Numbered from the stretch's first letter, positions 47,425 to 58,678 are shown. The stretch: 64,000 nt of DNA from Puccinellia tenuiflora (GCA_012064385.1 QRDG01000609.1:490977-554976), one strand, 5' to 3'. The notes: generated by a model from the letters alone, not told the origin. Made by a program: numbers and translations.

Positions 47425-49108
47425 TGATTGGTGATGAAAGAGTTGGCGGGGAATAATCTTCTTATGTAGCTTTAGTGTGTTCCCAACAACGATGCCAGAA
47501 AACTTGATGGCGGTCGGTGATGGCAGCGTTGGGTTGTGCCCCAAGCGAAGGCGTGGATGTAGCAAGTAGCAGTTTTCCCTCGTTAACGAACCGAGGTTTA
47601 TCGAACCAGTAGGACTTTGAAATCAACAACAAAGTGAATGTTGAAGATCTCTGGCGCTTAATCTTCAACAGACGTGGACCTGCACACACTCAACCAAATA
47701 CTTTGCCCCCAACGGCGGAAAGGTTGTCAATCTTTCCGGTCTCGCAGAAAACAAAGCGGTTAATTGTATAGTGAAATAGATGAAAATATGAAAATGGACC
47801 AGTGGAGTAATGATGATGAAAAGTGATGAATAAAGGTTGCAATCAATGTAAAAAGATGGACCGGGGGCCATGGGTTCACTAGTAGAGTCTCTCAAGTAAA
47901 TAAAACACTCATATGATGGGTAAACAAATTACAGCTAGGCAATTGACAAGATTATAACACAAACTTAATCTAGCTATGACAAAGTGAACATGATAATGAT
48001 TATGTAGGCATCGCGACAATGAACAAAGACCGTTGAGTCCAACTGCATGTTTGTCTAAAAAGTTCACCATGGGATCGTAATCCAGCCTATCACCCAACGG
48101 TATTAAGTTGCAAGTAACAAACATTTGTATTAAGTAAATCGCATGAAGTAAGCAATACTAATATCAAAAGAGACATTAACACCGCTGTTTTACCCTTAGT
48201 AGCAACAGCACACCCTCGCGCTTAGACGTTTCTGTCACTCGTGCCCAGGAACAAAAGGGGGGCATGAACCCACTATCTAGCATAAATACTCCCTCTTAGA
48301 GATACGCACAATCACTTGGCCAAAGTAACTACGCACATCGGAGAACATGCAAGAACATAAATCAACATATAAGAATCATGCACAATCTGATCATAACTTC
48401 ATAATCCATTGGATCCCAGCAAACACATCACATAGCATTACAATAGTCGATCTTGATCATGTTAGGCAGCTCACAAGATCATAAGACATCGAGCACAAGG
48501 GTGAGACTACCATCTAGCTACTGCCATGGACCCGTGGTCCAAGGTGGGACTACTCACAAGTCATCCCGGAGGAAGGCATGGCGATGAAGAGCCCTCCGGG
48601 ATCGATCTCCCCTCCGGCAGTGTGTCGTGATCAGCTTTATAATCACCCTCGAACTAGGGTTTATGGTGGCGGCGCCTCGGGGTGACTTCTTTGGAAAATA
48701 ATGGCCGCCTCGATGTTTTTAGATTTAATGTGATTTTATAGGCGTCGGAGGGGGCCGAGAGGGTGCCCAGAGGGCAGGGGCGGGTCCCACCCGCGGGTCT
48801 AGGTGGGGCCGCGGCAGTAGGCCGCCCCTGGCCTGTGGGTGGCCCCCCGGGTCGCCCTTTGGTCTCCTGGTGCCTTCAGTCGAATAAAAATTCTCCGTAA
48901 ATTTTCGTCCAGTTCATAGAATATTTCCAGAAGTAAATTTTCTGAAATACAAAAACAGCAAAACAAGAAACTGGCACTAGGCATCTTGTCAATAGGTTAG
49001 TCCGACAAAATGCATAAAAATGATGTAATATGATAGTAGAAACATGTGAAAATATCACAAAACTAGCATCGATCAATCAAAAATTGTAGATACGTTTGAC
49101 ACGTATCA
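47425..49108 (-). repeat. gypsy LTR (copy A, minus orientation)
   Basis: Begins TGATACGTGTCAAACGTATC at 49108 and ends CACCAATCA at 47425, about 1.68 kb. Its outer part is homologous to 51042-52448 in the opposite orientation; both contain the segment around AATATTTCCAGAAGTAAATTT and a GC-rich block near GGTGGCC. Open frames inside are not coding. Confidence 0.75.
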
Positions 49109-49130
49109 AGTACTATTGCCGTTCCACCGT

Positions 49131-51041
49131 TGTCGGGGATATACCAAATAGGGGTATCATCGACATGTACATATTCCAGTATACCAGGTTGGCCCACTGG
49201 TGGTAATGCCGGCTGGCTTACCGGGCGGTCCAGTATACTGAAGCGCAAGGAGAAGACAAAACCGGCTAAGAAGGATCCAAGATAAAGGCCCAGCAACCAA
49301 CCGTCTTGTCGCACAAGACAATGCTAGCAAGCAGTATTAGTCTAGGACTCCTATTCCTTAGTCGGCAAGACTTTCCTTGTAAGCCCTAGGTCCGGCGCCT
49401 TTATAAGCCGGCCTATGGGGGCGCCTTAGGGCAAGATCCTCATACAACCAAGCCTTTCAGGCTATACACACAACATTATTGTAATCGGCACATATTGTCT
49501 TATAGTGATTTATAGCAGCACGTAGGATCACGCCACCGTCGTGTGATCCGAAGCTGGGTAAACCGTGTGTAATCCCGTCACCGGAATCCCGCAACGTTCC
49601 TCCTCCCACGTCTTCTCTCTACCGTCGGCGTATACCTGGCCGGATGGCACCCCTGTCTCCGCTAGATTTGACGATACCACAACAGTTGGCGCTCACCGTT
49701 AGGCCGAGACGTCAAGGCGACGATCCGGGCGGGATCAACTTCATCATCATCATCGGTCAGATTGCGTATGGCCAGCTAATCTAGCTCGACGTGTTCAACG
49801 TCCGCCGCTGGACAACATCTAGCCGGCATATCCGTCGCTTTGCAAGAATTCGTCGAGTTCGCCTGCCAGGATTCAAGCTGCTGGAAGATACACACGGTGT
49901 GATCACATCGTCATGCCGGCAAGATCGCATATAGATGGCTGATCAGCTCCATTGTGCTCAGATCGCATGTGTCCGACTTCGTCCGTTTCGGCGTGGTCAA
50001 ATTCTTCATCGACAAACGCTACCACAACGATCAAGTGGCATCTTCTCGTCCGCACCTGCGCGTTGATGGAGACAGGTCACTTCCGCGTATCCGGCAATTA
50101 AAATCTCATTGAAGATTGCCGACGGGCGGAGGCAGTTTTTTCGTGTGATCCGGATCGATCTCTACTTTCCAAGGATACCAAACCGAAGCCTCATGGGGTT
50201 GGACAATACGTCTCCCGTGTCTGCCATCGACAGCAGCAGCCTCGTCTGGTTGCTAGTCCCAAGATTCATCCACCTGTGAAGAATAAAAAAGTATATGCAT
50301 CTCATGGCACTGATCAGTTCTGCCTTGAGAGTTGCATGTGTACGTACTGGTACTAGCTGCAAATTAATTTAATCAGTTGGCAGTTCTACATGCAAAGCAA
50401 AGTTCGGCGAATTGAGTGTCGCCTCCATCGCTCCGGATTTTAGTTTGGCCGCAGCCTGTTTGCTCTGAACATGGCGGACAGGTCGTTGTGATTCATTGTC
50501 GCTTTTCCAGCATAATTATCATCGTGTCCAGCTTAATTGCTAACAGGACATGACGTCTATTTCAACTACTCATCGCTTTGTCGGCGTATCGTCGTCACGT
50601 TTCAGCCTAATTGCTGACGTGGCACGACACCTTCACAGTATATCTATCATCGTGTATAACTTAATTGTTACAGGACATGATGCCTTTTTTGGCGTACAAG
50701 TCGTGTCGGGGATATACCCAATAGGGGTATCATCGACATGTGCATATTCCAGTATAGCAGGGTGGCCCACAGGTGGTAATGCCGGCTGGCTTACCGGGCG
50801 GCCCAGTATGCTGAAGCGCAAGGAGAAGGCAAAGCCGGCTAAGGAGGATCCAAGACGAAGGCCCAGTAAACATCCGGCTTGGTGAACAAGACGAAGACAA
50901 CGAAGCCGTGTTAGTCTAGGACTCCTGTTACCTTAGTCGGTGCACCTTCCTTGTAAGCCCTAGGTCCGGCCGCCTTTATAAGCCGGCCTACGGGACGCCT
51001 TAGAGCAGACCCTCACAACCAAGCCTTTCAGGCTATACACA
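49131..51041 (+). mobile_element. Short non-autonomous LTR element, right LTR interrupted
   Basis: A 554-bp left LTR (49131-49684) begins TGTCGGGGATATACC and is followed by GTTGGCGCTCACCG, a likely primer-binding site. After about 1.0 kb without coding potential, the same LTR starts again at 50704 and matches through AAGCCTTTCAGGCTATACACA at 51041, where it is cut by a gypsy LTR starting TGATACGTG. The missing end of the right LTR is not seen farther right. LTR copies share GGTAATGCCGGCTGGCTTAC and AAGCGCAAGGAGAAG. Confidence 0.75.
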
Positions 51042-52448
51042 TGATACGTGTTAAACGTATCTATAATTTTTGATTGATCCATGCTAGTTTTGTGATATTG
51101 TCACATGTTTTTACTATCATATTACATCATTTCTATACATTTTGTCGGACTAACCTATTAACAAGATGCCCAGTGCCAGTTCCCTGTTTTTGTCATGTTT
51201 TTGTTGCAAAAATTTACTTCTGGAAATATTCTCGGAATTGGACGAAAATTTACGGGGATTTTTTATTGGACAAATGAAGACCAGAACCAAAAGGGCGACC
51301 TGGGGGCCACCCATAGGCCAGGGGCGGCCCCCTGCCGCGGCCCTAGGGCAGCCTGCGGGTGGGACCCGCCCCTGCCCTGTGGGCACCCCCTCGGCTGCCT
51401 CCGACGCCTATAAAATCACATCCAACGCAAAAACCCTAACCCCCGGAGGATTTTCCCAAATACGCAACAGAGCTCCGCCGCCATCGTCGACAAGTTTCGG
51501 GGGTTCAGAAGGTCCTGTTCCGGCACCCTGCCGGGACGGGGATCGACCGCCGGGGCCATCTCCATCAACACCGCTGTTTCCCGCGATGAGGAGGGAGTAG
51601 TCCCTCACCTGGGCTGAGGCTTATACAAGTAGCTATGTGGTTATCTCTCTCTCCCATAATGTCATCTTCGTTGTGATCATGAGCTTTGTTAGTGTAGTTG
51701 AATATATGATGTTTCCCTATGTGTAATGGATATGATGTTGCTCAAGTGGTGTTATTTAGTACAATTTCCGGAGCCACCATTGTGATCATGGTACCTCGGT
51801 GATAGGATGGGTGCCGTGTGTAACTCTATGGATAATAGATTGGAAGGATCTTCATCATGAGTTTGTTCTTTATTTGTTGGATTGAATAGATCATGAGGTT
51901 TCTTAATGCTTGTGTTATTGAAGAAAGAGACTATTTAAGAAATAGGTTGTGGTGTTTGTTAGTACTATCTTTGGATGCGGATAGTGACAGCATGAAGTGT
52001 ACATAGATGTGGAATACGAACTTTAAGGTGTGCTTTTCGTAGCCCTACGCAATTCTCATCCTATTTGATCCACGAAAGAATGATCTCCGAGTAACGTCTA
52101 CCATGCATGTGTTTTTGTGGAACTATTATGTGTTTAATTATGTTAAGAGTAGTCACTAGTGAAAGTATGAAGCCTAGGCCTTGTTTCCAAGCATTGATAC
52201 ACCGTTTTTAGTTACTTTTGTCACTTGTTTGCTTGCTGCCATTTTTATTAAAGAATTACAAAATCACCTTTTACCATCCATATCACTTGCATTTTATCGT
52301 CTCTTCGCCGAACTAATGCACCTATATAACTGACAATTATATTAGGTGTGTTGGGGACACAAGAGACTTCTTGTATCTTAATTGCAGGGTTGCTTGAGAG
52401 GGATATCTTTGACCTCTACCTCCCATTGATCGATAAACCTTGGGTTAC
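51042..52448 (+). repeat. gypsy LTR (copy B, plus orientation, 3' truncated)
   Basis: Starts TGATACGTGTTAAACGTATC inside the right LTR of the previous element. It is homologous to LTR copy A in opposite orientation. It stops at CCTTGGGTTAC (52448), where an inverted LTR piece starting TGATGTCTACTACACG begins. No internal gypsy sequence accompanies it. Confidence 0.7.
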
Positions 52449-52745
52449 TGATGTCTACTACACGCTTCTATTCTTGTAGAGTTGTTGTGCCTCCAAGCGC
52501 AAAGGTTTGTAGGACAGCGGCAAATTTCCCTTAAGTAAGTAACCCAAGGTTTATCGAATCCACGGGAGGTAGAGGTCAAAGATATCCCTCTCAAGCAACC
52601 CTGCAATTAAGATACAAGAAGTCTCTTCTGTCCCCAACACACCTAATACAATTGTCAGTTGTATAGGTGCACTAGTTCGGCGAAGAGATGGTAAAATGCA
52701 AGTGATATGGATGGTAAAATATGATTTTGTAATTCTGTAATATTT
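52245..52745. repeat. Inverted repeat of LTR 3' sequence
   Basis: About 200 bp ending at 52448 (TTGGGGACACAAGAGACTTC, TTGCAGGGTTGCTTGAGAGG, GATAAACCTTGGGTTAC) pairs with its complement at about 52543-52745. The 95-bp centre (52449-52542) starts TGATGTCTACTACACG, the complement of a gypsy LTR terminus. The two halves are therefore head-to-head ends of the same LTR family. Confidence 0.75.
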
Positions 52746-52990
52746 ATTGACATCAAAAGAGTACTCCAGTTTCAGTTAAACATCATGAGCAAGCTTCAGT
52801 CAAAAATCATGAGCAAGCGTCAGTTAAAAATCATGAACAAGCTATTTATTGACATCAATAGTGCAAGCCATATTGTCCAATTATGCAAAATTTTCAGTGG
52901 CAAAAAATTACAGTAGCACAATACTACAGCAATCACAGCACTACAGCAAGCAGAGTAATATGTCAAGTTTGTTCATGCCATACATTTAAT
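52746..52990. repeat. Short tandem repeats
   Basis: Three imperfect units of about 25 bp containing TCAGT(T/C)AAA, ATCATGA and CAAGC between about 52770 and 52845, and TTTATTGACATCAA at about 52748 and 52842. No gene seen. Confidence 0.55.
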
Positions 52991-53540
52991 TCAGCCATAC
53001 AGTATATAGCAAGCAAGCATACTGCTTGCAGTACGGAGAGAAGAGAGACGAGCACCTGATCTGACAGTGAAGAGAAAAACACATGGAGGAGGATGGGGCA
53101 GGTTGAGAGGCGGAGAAGAGGGGTCACCTCGAGAATGTTGTTGCAGACGAGTGCGGCGATGGCCTGGCAGCGTGGAGGTTCTCCCCGGTGATGATGGTGA
53201 GGTTGGGATGATGGGCTTGGAGTTGAAGGTGAGCTCCCCAGCGTCGTCCGGTACTGCGTCACCAGCTCGTCCACCTGTGCCTGGAGGAGGAGGCGGTGCG
53301 CCGCCGGAGGCCTCGCGTCCGTGGGGATGGTCAGGGGCACCACGGCGCCGATGGCCTCTCGTTGGTGGGGGAGGAGCCATGTCGGCGAGGGAAAGCACGT
53401 GGCGGCAGCGGCAGCACAGGAGGCTGTAGACGTCGAGGAGGAGCAGCAGGGGGCGCGGATGCGCGGGAGCCGCGCCGAAGAACCAGGCCATGGCCGGCTA
53501 GGGTTAGCCTCGGTTGTGCTCGCGAGGGAAAGGAGGAGGC
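52991..53540 (-). pseudogene. Captured PCF11-like (CID domain) gene fragment
   Basis: Minus-strand frames contain VDELVTQYRTTLG, then GELTFNSKPII and, after a frame change, QAIAALVCNNILEV. Together these follow the N-terminal CID region of plant PCF11/PCFS pre-mRNA cleavage factors (TFNSKPII followed by an IAALVCNNILEV-like helix). Frame changes within 100 bp and absence of the rest of the gene show a fragment. It lies 1 kb from a CACTA right end, so gene capture by a transposon is plausible. Confidence 0.55.
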
Positions 53541-53695
53541 GCAACGGCGAGGAATCGGTGGATAAGACCGGGGCGGAGCATCGCCGGAGAGCGCAAGCGC
53601 CTGAGAAGGCGGGCAGCGGCCAGAGCAGTAGCGGCGGTGGCGGCGGCAGTGGCGGAATCGCAGGAGAAGTAGGGGAACGGGAGAGTCGGAGAGAG

Positions 53696-54183
53696 ACGCA
53701 GCTTCAGTGACTTTGTAGTCAAAAGTCTAGTGGTGACTTTCCCTCAATCTCAGCCATCCAAAGCACATCTAACGTACAGGAATAGATCCAAACAAACACA
53801 CTTAGTCCTGTCCAGCCTAAAATGAGGTTTATTCACAAATCATTTGTCCGAATCCGACAAAATATTCCGAGAATGCAAAACGAAACATATAGATTTACTG
53901 GAATTTTTTCAATTTTTTCTGGGCAGTTCGAATTTTAAAATCAAATTTGGGCGCAATGAGGTTTATTCGCAAAACATATGTCCGAATCTGATGAAACTTT
54001 CCAAGAATGCTAAACGAAAGATGTGTGATTTACTGGAATTTTTTCATAAATTTCTGGGCAGTTTGAATTTTGAGCAACTTATCTTGGATCTATTCCTGTA
54101 CGTTAGATGTGCTTTGGATGGCTGAGATTGAGGGAAAGTCACCACTAGACTTTTGACTACAAAGTCACTGAAGCTGCGTCCGT
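53696..54183. mobile_element. Mutator-type MITE with about 93-bp terminal inverted repeats
   Basis: Ends pair almost perfectly over more than 90 bp (ACGCAGCTTCAGTGACTTTG at the left, its complement at the right), covering GTGACTTTCCCTCAATCTCA and CACATCTAACGTACAGGAAT. GTCGGAGAGAG occurs at 53685-53695 and again at 54182-54192, giving a 9-11 bp target duplication. The interior has a diverged internal direct repeat (AATGAGGTTTATTC at about 53822 and 53957) and no ORF. Confidence 0.82.
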
Positions 54184-54289
54184 CGGAGAGAGCTTTCCTC
54201 GGAGGAGAGAGAGGAGAGGAAGAGAGAAGGAGAGAGGGATGAGGAGGTGGGCCAGATTTGGACCAAATTTCAGTGAACTCAGACCGATG

Positions 54290-54589
54290 AACCCACTAAG
54301 CCCATCGGCCTATCTAGGTATTAATAGAGGCATTTAACGGAAAGTGCCTCTAAAAATAGCATTTATAGGGCACTTAGCAAAAAATGCCTCTAAAATAGCA
54401 TTTTTAGGGGCACTTAGCAAAAAAATAACTCTAAAAATAGCATTTTAAGGGGCACTTAGTAAAAAATGCCCCTAAAAATAGCATTTTTGCAGGCACTTAG
54501 TAAAAAAATGCCCCTAAAAACTATTTTTAGAGGCACTTGTAAAAAGTGCCTCAAGCAAAATGCCTCTAATAATCTGTTCTCCCGTAGTG
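54290..54589. mobile_element. CACTA right terminus with subterminal repeats
   Basis: Complement reads CACTACGGGAGAACAGATTA starting at 54589. The preceding 260 bp holds repeated AGGCACTT and TGCC(C/T)CTAAAAATAGCATTT units in both orientations, typical CACTA subterminal repeats. The left end is not found in the window; it may have been lost with the LTR insertions to the left. Confidence 0.75.
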
Positions 54590-54734
54590 GGGCTAGTTCA
54601 AAATTTATTTTTAGGAGTTTGATACACCCCTTAACTGCTTGCTTTCCTATAGAATACCGGATATTGTGTAATCCACATTTTGACCAAATATGTTTCTTTT
54701 AGTGAGCAATGGCTCATTGGGAAAGAACCAAAAG

Positions 54735-56807
54735 ATGAAGAGGAGAAGTCCCAAAGAGATGCTGGATAATGATTTCAATGATCATTTTTCTGAAAGGTGT
54801 TTATTGTATATGTAATTCATAAATTTTAAAAAAAATGAGCTTCTTGTTTGAAAGTTCAAATTAAGATATGACTGGATATTTGCAGCTATATGCCAAAGAC
54901 ATCAATCGGTCATCAGGAGCTGCTGTCCAGCAAGTTTTCTGTCCAAGGGGTTAAAAGGAAGAGGTATAATGGCAGTGCCCAAAAGACCAGTCAGATTGAT
55001 CAGGTACATTTTCTTATTTACTTCCCTATTACTCCTTTTCTAGTCACGTTTTCTTCATGCACGTCGGTTTCCTAGGTGCTAAAGTAAGTTTTACATTGTA
55101 ACTGATTAGTTGCTTCATTGCTATGCAGGGTGATGTTATAATATTTGTTGATTCCCCCAATGGCAGATTTACTTTCGAAATTGCTCTGAATCAGCGAGTT
55201 ACAGTCCTGAAGAATTTGTTCGCAGAAAAGACTGGGTTATCAGTTTTCAACACCAGTTTGCACAGAGGATGCAAGCTCATGGATGACAATGAGCTACTTG
55301 GTTACTATGGCCTATCAAATAACTCTGTAGTTGAGTTATCTGTGAAATTGCTCGGAGGTGCTCCAGGGTAAGTTACGACACAAAGCCAAATTTTCCTTGT
55401 GGTGTTAGGTAGTTAAACTTGATCTCATTTCATGAAACAAATTTGCAGAGATCATCCCCAAGCAAAGAGGAAACGCATGGAGGAGCAGTCCTATGCACTC
55501 AATGATTTTTCCAACAAACCATCTTTTCCTATTATTGAAAGCAAGCGTGTCCCTGGTAACAATGGAACACCAACCCATGAACTGACCATCTTTTCCTATT
55601 AATCTATTATTGAAAGCAAGCGTGTCCCTGGCGCGTCGGTTAGCAAACAGTATCGAGTCTGCTTTTAAGGAAGCATTCTTCTCTGGTATGACTTGGGGAG
55701 GTGACATTTACGCTCGGCATTTCACTGTAAGCAACGGGGAAGCTATCTTGTTAAAGCCTCCTAGGACCCCACGTGTCAATGAGGTTTGGGAGGAGCTGGT
55801 TAAACGTGATTGTCAAGCTCACGCGAGCATTATCTATGATTTGTTCCTGAATATCAATAAGAAAACCCCCTACTTGGCGTATCTGATCAGGGAACTAGTG
55901 AAGGTTAAGTCTAAGTGGTTCCGGGCTGATTGGTTTCCGAAGTTTGTGAACACTAATTTGGCGTTCAAGCCTTGTTATAGGAGGCTACATGCTTCAATAG
56001 ATGCGTGGCGACTGTACGAGAATCTTACCTCCCAGGAGGATAAGCAGAAGTTTGAAGATGTCGTCAACAGGGTTAAAGTTCCGATAATATGGGTTCAGTA
56101 CGAGAGCAACCAAAAATCATTCCCTCAGTTTGTACCAACCCTTGACTATTATTGGAACAAATATGAAGAGTATTATCCAAAAGATTCATTTGGTTGCTTT
56201 CATTTCACACGGAACTACGCGGTCCACGCAAAAACGGTATGTTGCTGCTGTTTAATTTCACGTATTCACGTATGGATTATTTTGAACAAATTATGGTGAA
56301 CGAATTGGTACTGTTTTCTCAGACACAATTTTTTTCCTGTTATCAAGATAGGAGAGCAGCAAAGTTAGATAATTAATTTATGATTAGTAGATTGCCATAC
56401 CTTGTAATGACTAATCAGTTATGGGTAATCGGTAGGTGCTTGCCAAGTGCCAACATGCGTTTAGGACATAAAAATTGTTTGACAAAGGGAATGCACTCCA
56501 ACTTTCAGTCATGATAGTGTTATACCAGCTGTTCCCTAAATTAGGCGCCCATATGGTTTATGGAACTAACGGCTAGTATATTTTTTTATATGTAGCTTGA
56601 CTGGAGGTTTTCAGAGGTTGCTCTGCCGACAGTGCTTGAAGATTTTGTCTCCCAGGTTATAAGAAAGCTCATAAAACATGGATACCAAATCGCGGATGTG
56701 TAAGTACATTATTAGTCGTACTACTACCTGTAAGAGCACATATTAGTCCTACCCTGGTTTTATTTATGAAATTCTTTTTTTCTTTTTTTTGCAGATTGGA
56801 GGAGTGA
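54735..56807 (+). CDS. Ubiquitin-like domain protein, otherwise uncharacterised
   Basis: Seven exons: 54735-54796, 54886-55003, 55129-55367, 55449-55555, 55617-56236, 56596-56699, 56795-56807; 1263 bp, 420 residues with consistent phases. Residues 1-60 are basic and Ser-rich (MKRRSPKEMLDNDFNDHF, GVKRKRYNG). Residues about 61-138 look like a ubiquitin fold: DVIIFVDSPNGRFTFEIALN, VTVLKNLFAEKTGLS, HRGCKLMDDNELLGYYGLSN, SVVELSVKLLGG. The ending LLGGAPG echoes a diglycine but continues into more protein, so it is not a processed tail. The C-terminal half (SIESAFKEAFFSGMTWGG, WFRADWFPKFV, TLDYYWNKYEEYYPK, FHFTRNYAVHAKT) is not a family I can name. The fourth intron is only 61 bp and sits in a tandem duplication; if it is not spliced, translation stops at 55602. 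Its position 145 bp after a CACTA end suggests it may be a multi-copy, possibly transposed gene. Confidence 0.7.
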
Positions 56808-56848
56808 AGTGTTCTCATGAAGTGAGGCGCATGAAGGGGACCCAAGTA

Positions 56849-57155
56849 AGAGCAACTCCAGCCGCACCCCCAAGAGCCCCCCAGAGCACTTTTTGGCCGC
56901 CGGTGGACGAAAATCCTCCCAGTCGCGCCCCTAGAACGTTGTTTTCGCCGGATTAGAGCAAAAGATTCTCCCGGTGTCCCAAGCCGAACCCAGCGCGCTG
57001 GGTTCGGCCTGGGGGCGCGGGCAAACTTTGCATGCAACAAAAAAAACCACTGTCAGCCTCCTATCCCCCTCTCTCTCCTCCTTTTTCCTCTCCACCCACC
57101 GGCCCCACTCTCTCTCTCTCCTCCTCATCTCCTTTTTCCTCCACAAAAATTTAAT
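56849..57155. other. TIR-element end fragment with 26-bp palindrome
   Basis: AGAGCAACTCCAGCCGCACC at about 56848 is a typical start of a grass TIR element. A perfect palindrome lies at 56983-57008 with arms GCCGAACCCAGCG and its complement. No right end is found before the hAT insertion at 57164. Confidence 0.45.
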
Positions 57156-57163
57156 CAGGAGCA

Positions 57164-58678
57164 CAGTGCCGGTCCAAAGAAATTCAGGACTCGGGGCAAG
57201 TTAAGCCAATATGTTTATATCAAACTTTATACTTACATATAACATAGTTTTATTATTACATTCTTATCAGTATATATTTACCATATATAGTTATCACAAT
57301 TAACTCAATACAAACTTTTTACTATTATATGTGTATCCATCTTACGTACATTCAAAATGCATTTACCTTTGTGGAGAATAAATTTGTAACCAAAACTATA
57401 TTAGTTTTTTTTGTATCCACATAGGTTAAAATCTGTAAATTAAATTATACGCCTCCTCATTTTTTGTGGTTGAATTAACTATCTGTATTACTGTCGGATA
57501 CATATATATTTATTATATTTAACAAATATCTTAATAGCAGTTTCCAGTGTATCATTACATTAGAAATTTCATAAAAACTTCTAGAGCATAAATTCAACTG
57601 CCAGATTCTCCAAGTTTTTTTTGGTCAAGTGTGTCTTAAAAATAACATTGTGTTCAATATTATTCCCACGAAGCAGGATTATATGTACTTAATATTGAAA
57701 TATAAGCACTTAAACTAACAACCAACACTCATAAAAATATTATGGATTCTACAACTTCACACTCATGCGGTTTGATTTATGATTAGGATTTTTGAAATGT
57801 GTTTGATATTATATAATGTACACAACTTCTCATGTAATTGTCTTAGATACAAAGTTATACACAATATTAAAATTAGAAACTTAGTTATCATTGCTTTCAT
57901 TTTACAACCAGAAGGGCTCTCATCAGAGAGAGTATCGGTCTAATTAAGTTTACCAATGCTGACATGGTTGTGTTTTTTATGGGAAAACCTTGTTGGTTTC
58001 TTCCTACAAGATACATCATTTTTTATAAAGAATTCCTCCTAATAAACAAATAAATTTTCTTTAGTGATTGGTTATTTTTTTGGATATAATAGATAAATGT
58101 ACAATAATTATGAGAATACTTTATTATTTGTGGTCCTCGTACTCTTGAGGTTCGTGGAGGATGTCCAGTTAGCCCAGGCCTGCGCTAGAACTTTAATTAA
58201 AGTGGCCTTGTCGGTGCCACCGTCAAGTGGGGACAACTGCCAGCCACCGTCATCGTCACGGGTGCCAATCATTATGTTGCCAAAAAGACCAGACGTGCAA
58301 CCGCATGTTGGTGTCATGCATAACTTTTTGTCCTACATCATACTTTGTCCAGTCATCGCCGTCGACGGTATTGACATGCTTATCCTCTTCATGGTGTACA
58401 TACCGAAGGCAAAGTGGCGGTGCTTACTGGTCTGAGTGATGAGCTTGCTCCGGTTGTGGGCTTTGTCCTAGCTGGCTTTTGGAGTAAATTGCAAAAAAGT
58501 ATCACAACTCACGCTCATTTTACATGACACTGTTGTTTTTTAAAAATCTACTAGTCCTAAGACGAGGAGAGAAATATATCGCATTGATTTCCATCTAAAG
58601 TGGGCGCGCCCTGTACAATTTTTTACTAAGAAGGCTCAGGGCGGTCGCCCCTCTGCCCCACCCTCTAGGCCGGCCCTG
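57164..58678. mobile_element. hAT-type transposon with exact 8-bp target duplication
   Basis: The 1515-bp element begins CAGTGCCGGTCC and its complement begins CAGGGCCGGCCT. CAGGAGCA directly precedes (57156-57163) and directly follows (58679-58686) it, the 8-bp duplication expected for hAT insertion. The interior is AT-rich with no full transposase. Frames around 58100-58435 may be a decayed gene fragment (minus strand, MTPTCGCTSGLFGNIMIG) that I do not recognise. Confidence 0.85.

Larger units (their letters stand above)
44220..49108 (-). mobile_element. Decayed Ty3/gypsy LTR retrotransposon (3' LTR missing)
   Basis: Minus-strand order: 5' LTR (49108-47425), primer-binding site (47414-47397), gag remnant (about 47300-46890), aspartic protease remnant (46904-46407), then AT-rich non-coding internal DNA to about 44220. 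No reverse transcriptase, RNase H or integrase and no second LTR is visible, so the element is a truncated or non-autonomous derivative. The LTR start TGATACGTGT and tRNA-Asp-type binding site resemble common Triticeae gypsy families. Confidence 0.75.

Noticed and set aside
51166..51600. 144-codon frame as a protein-coding gene
   Set aside because: It lies inside a gypsy LTR (copy B) and is matched by the inverted LTR copy A; LTRs are non-coding.
53067..53710. Plus-strand frames of 89-129 codons
   Set aside because: Antisense to the PCF11-like fragment and GC-rich; no recognisable protein.
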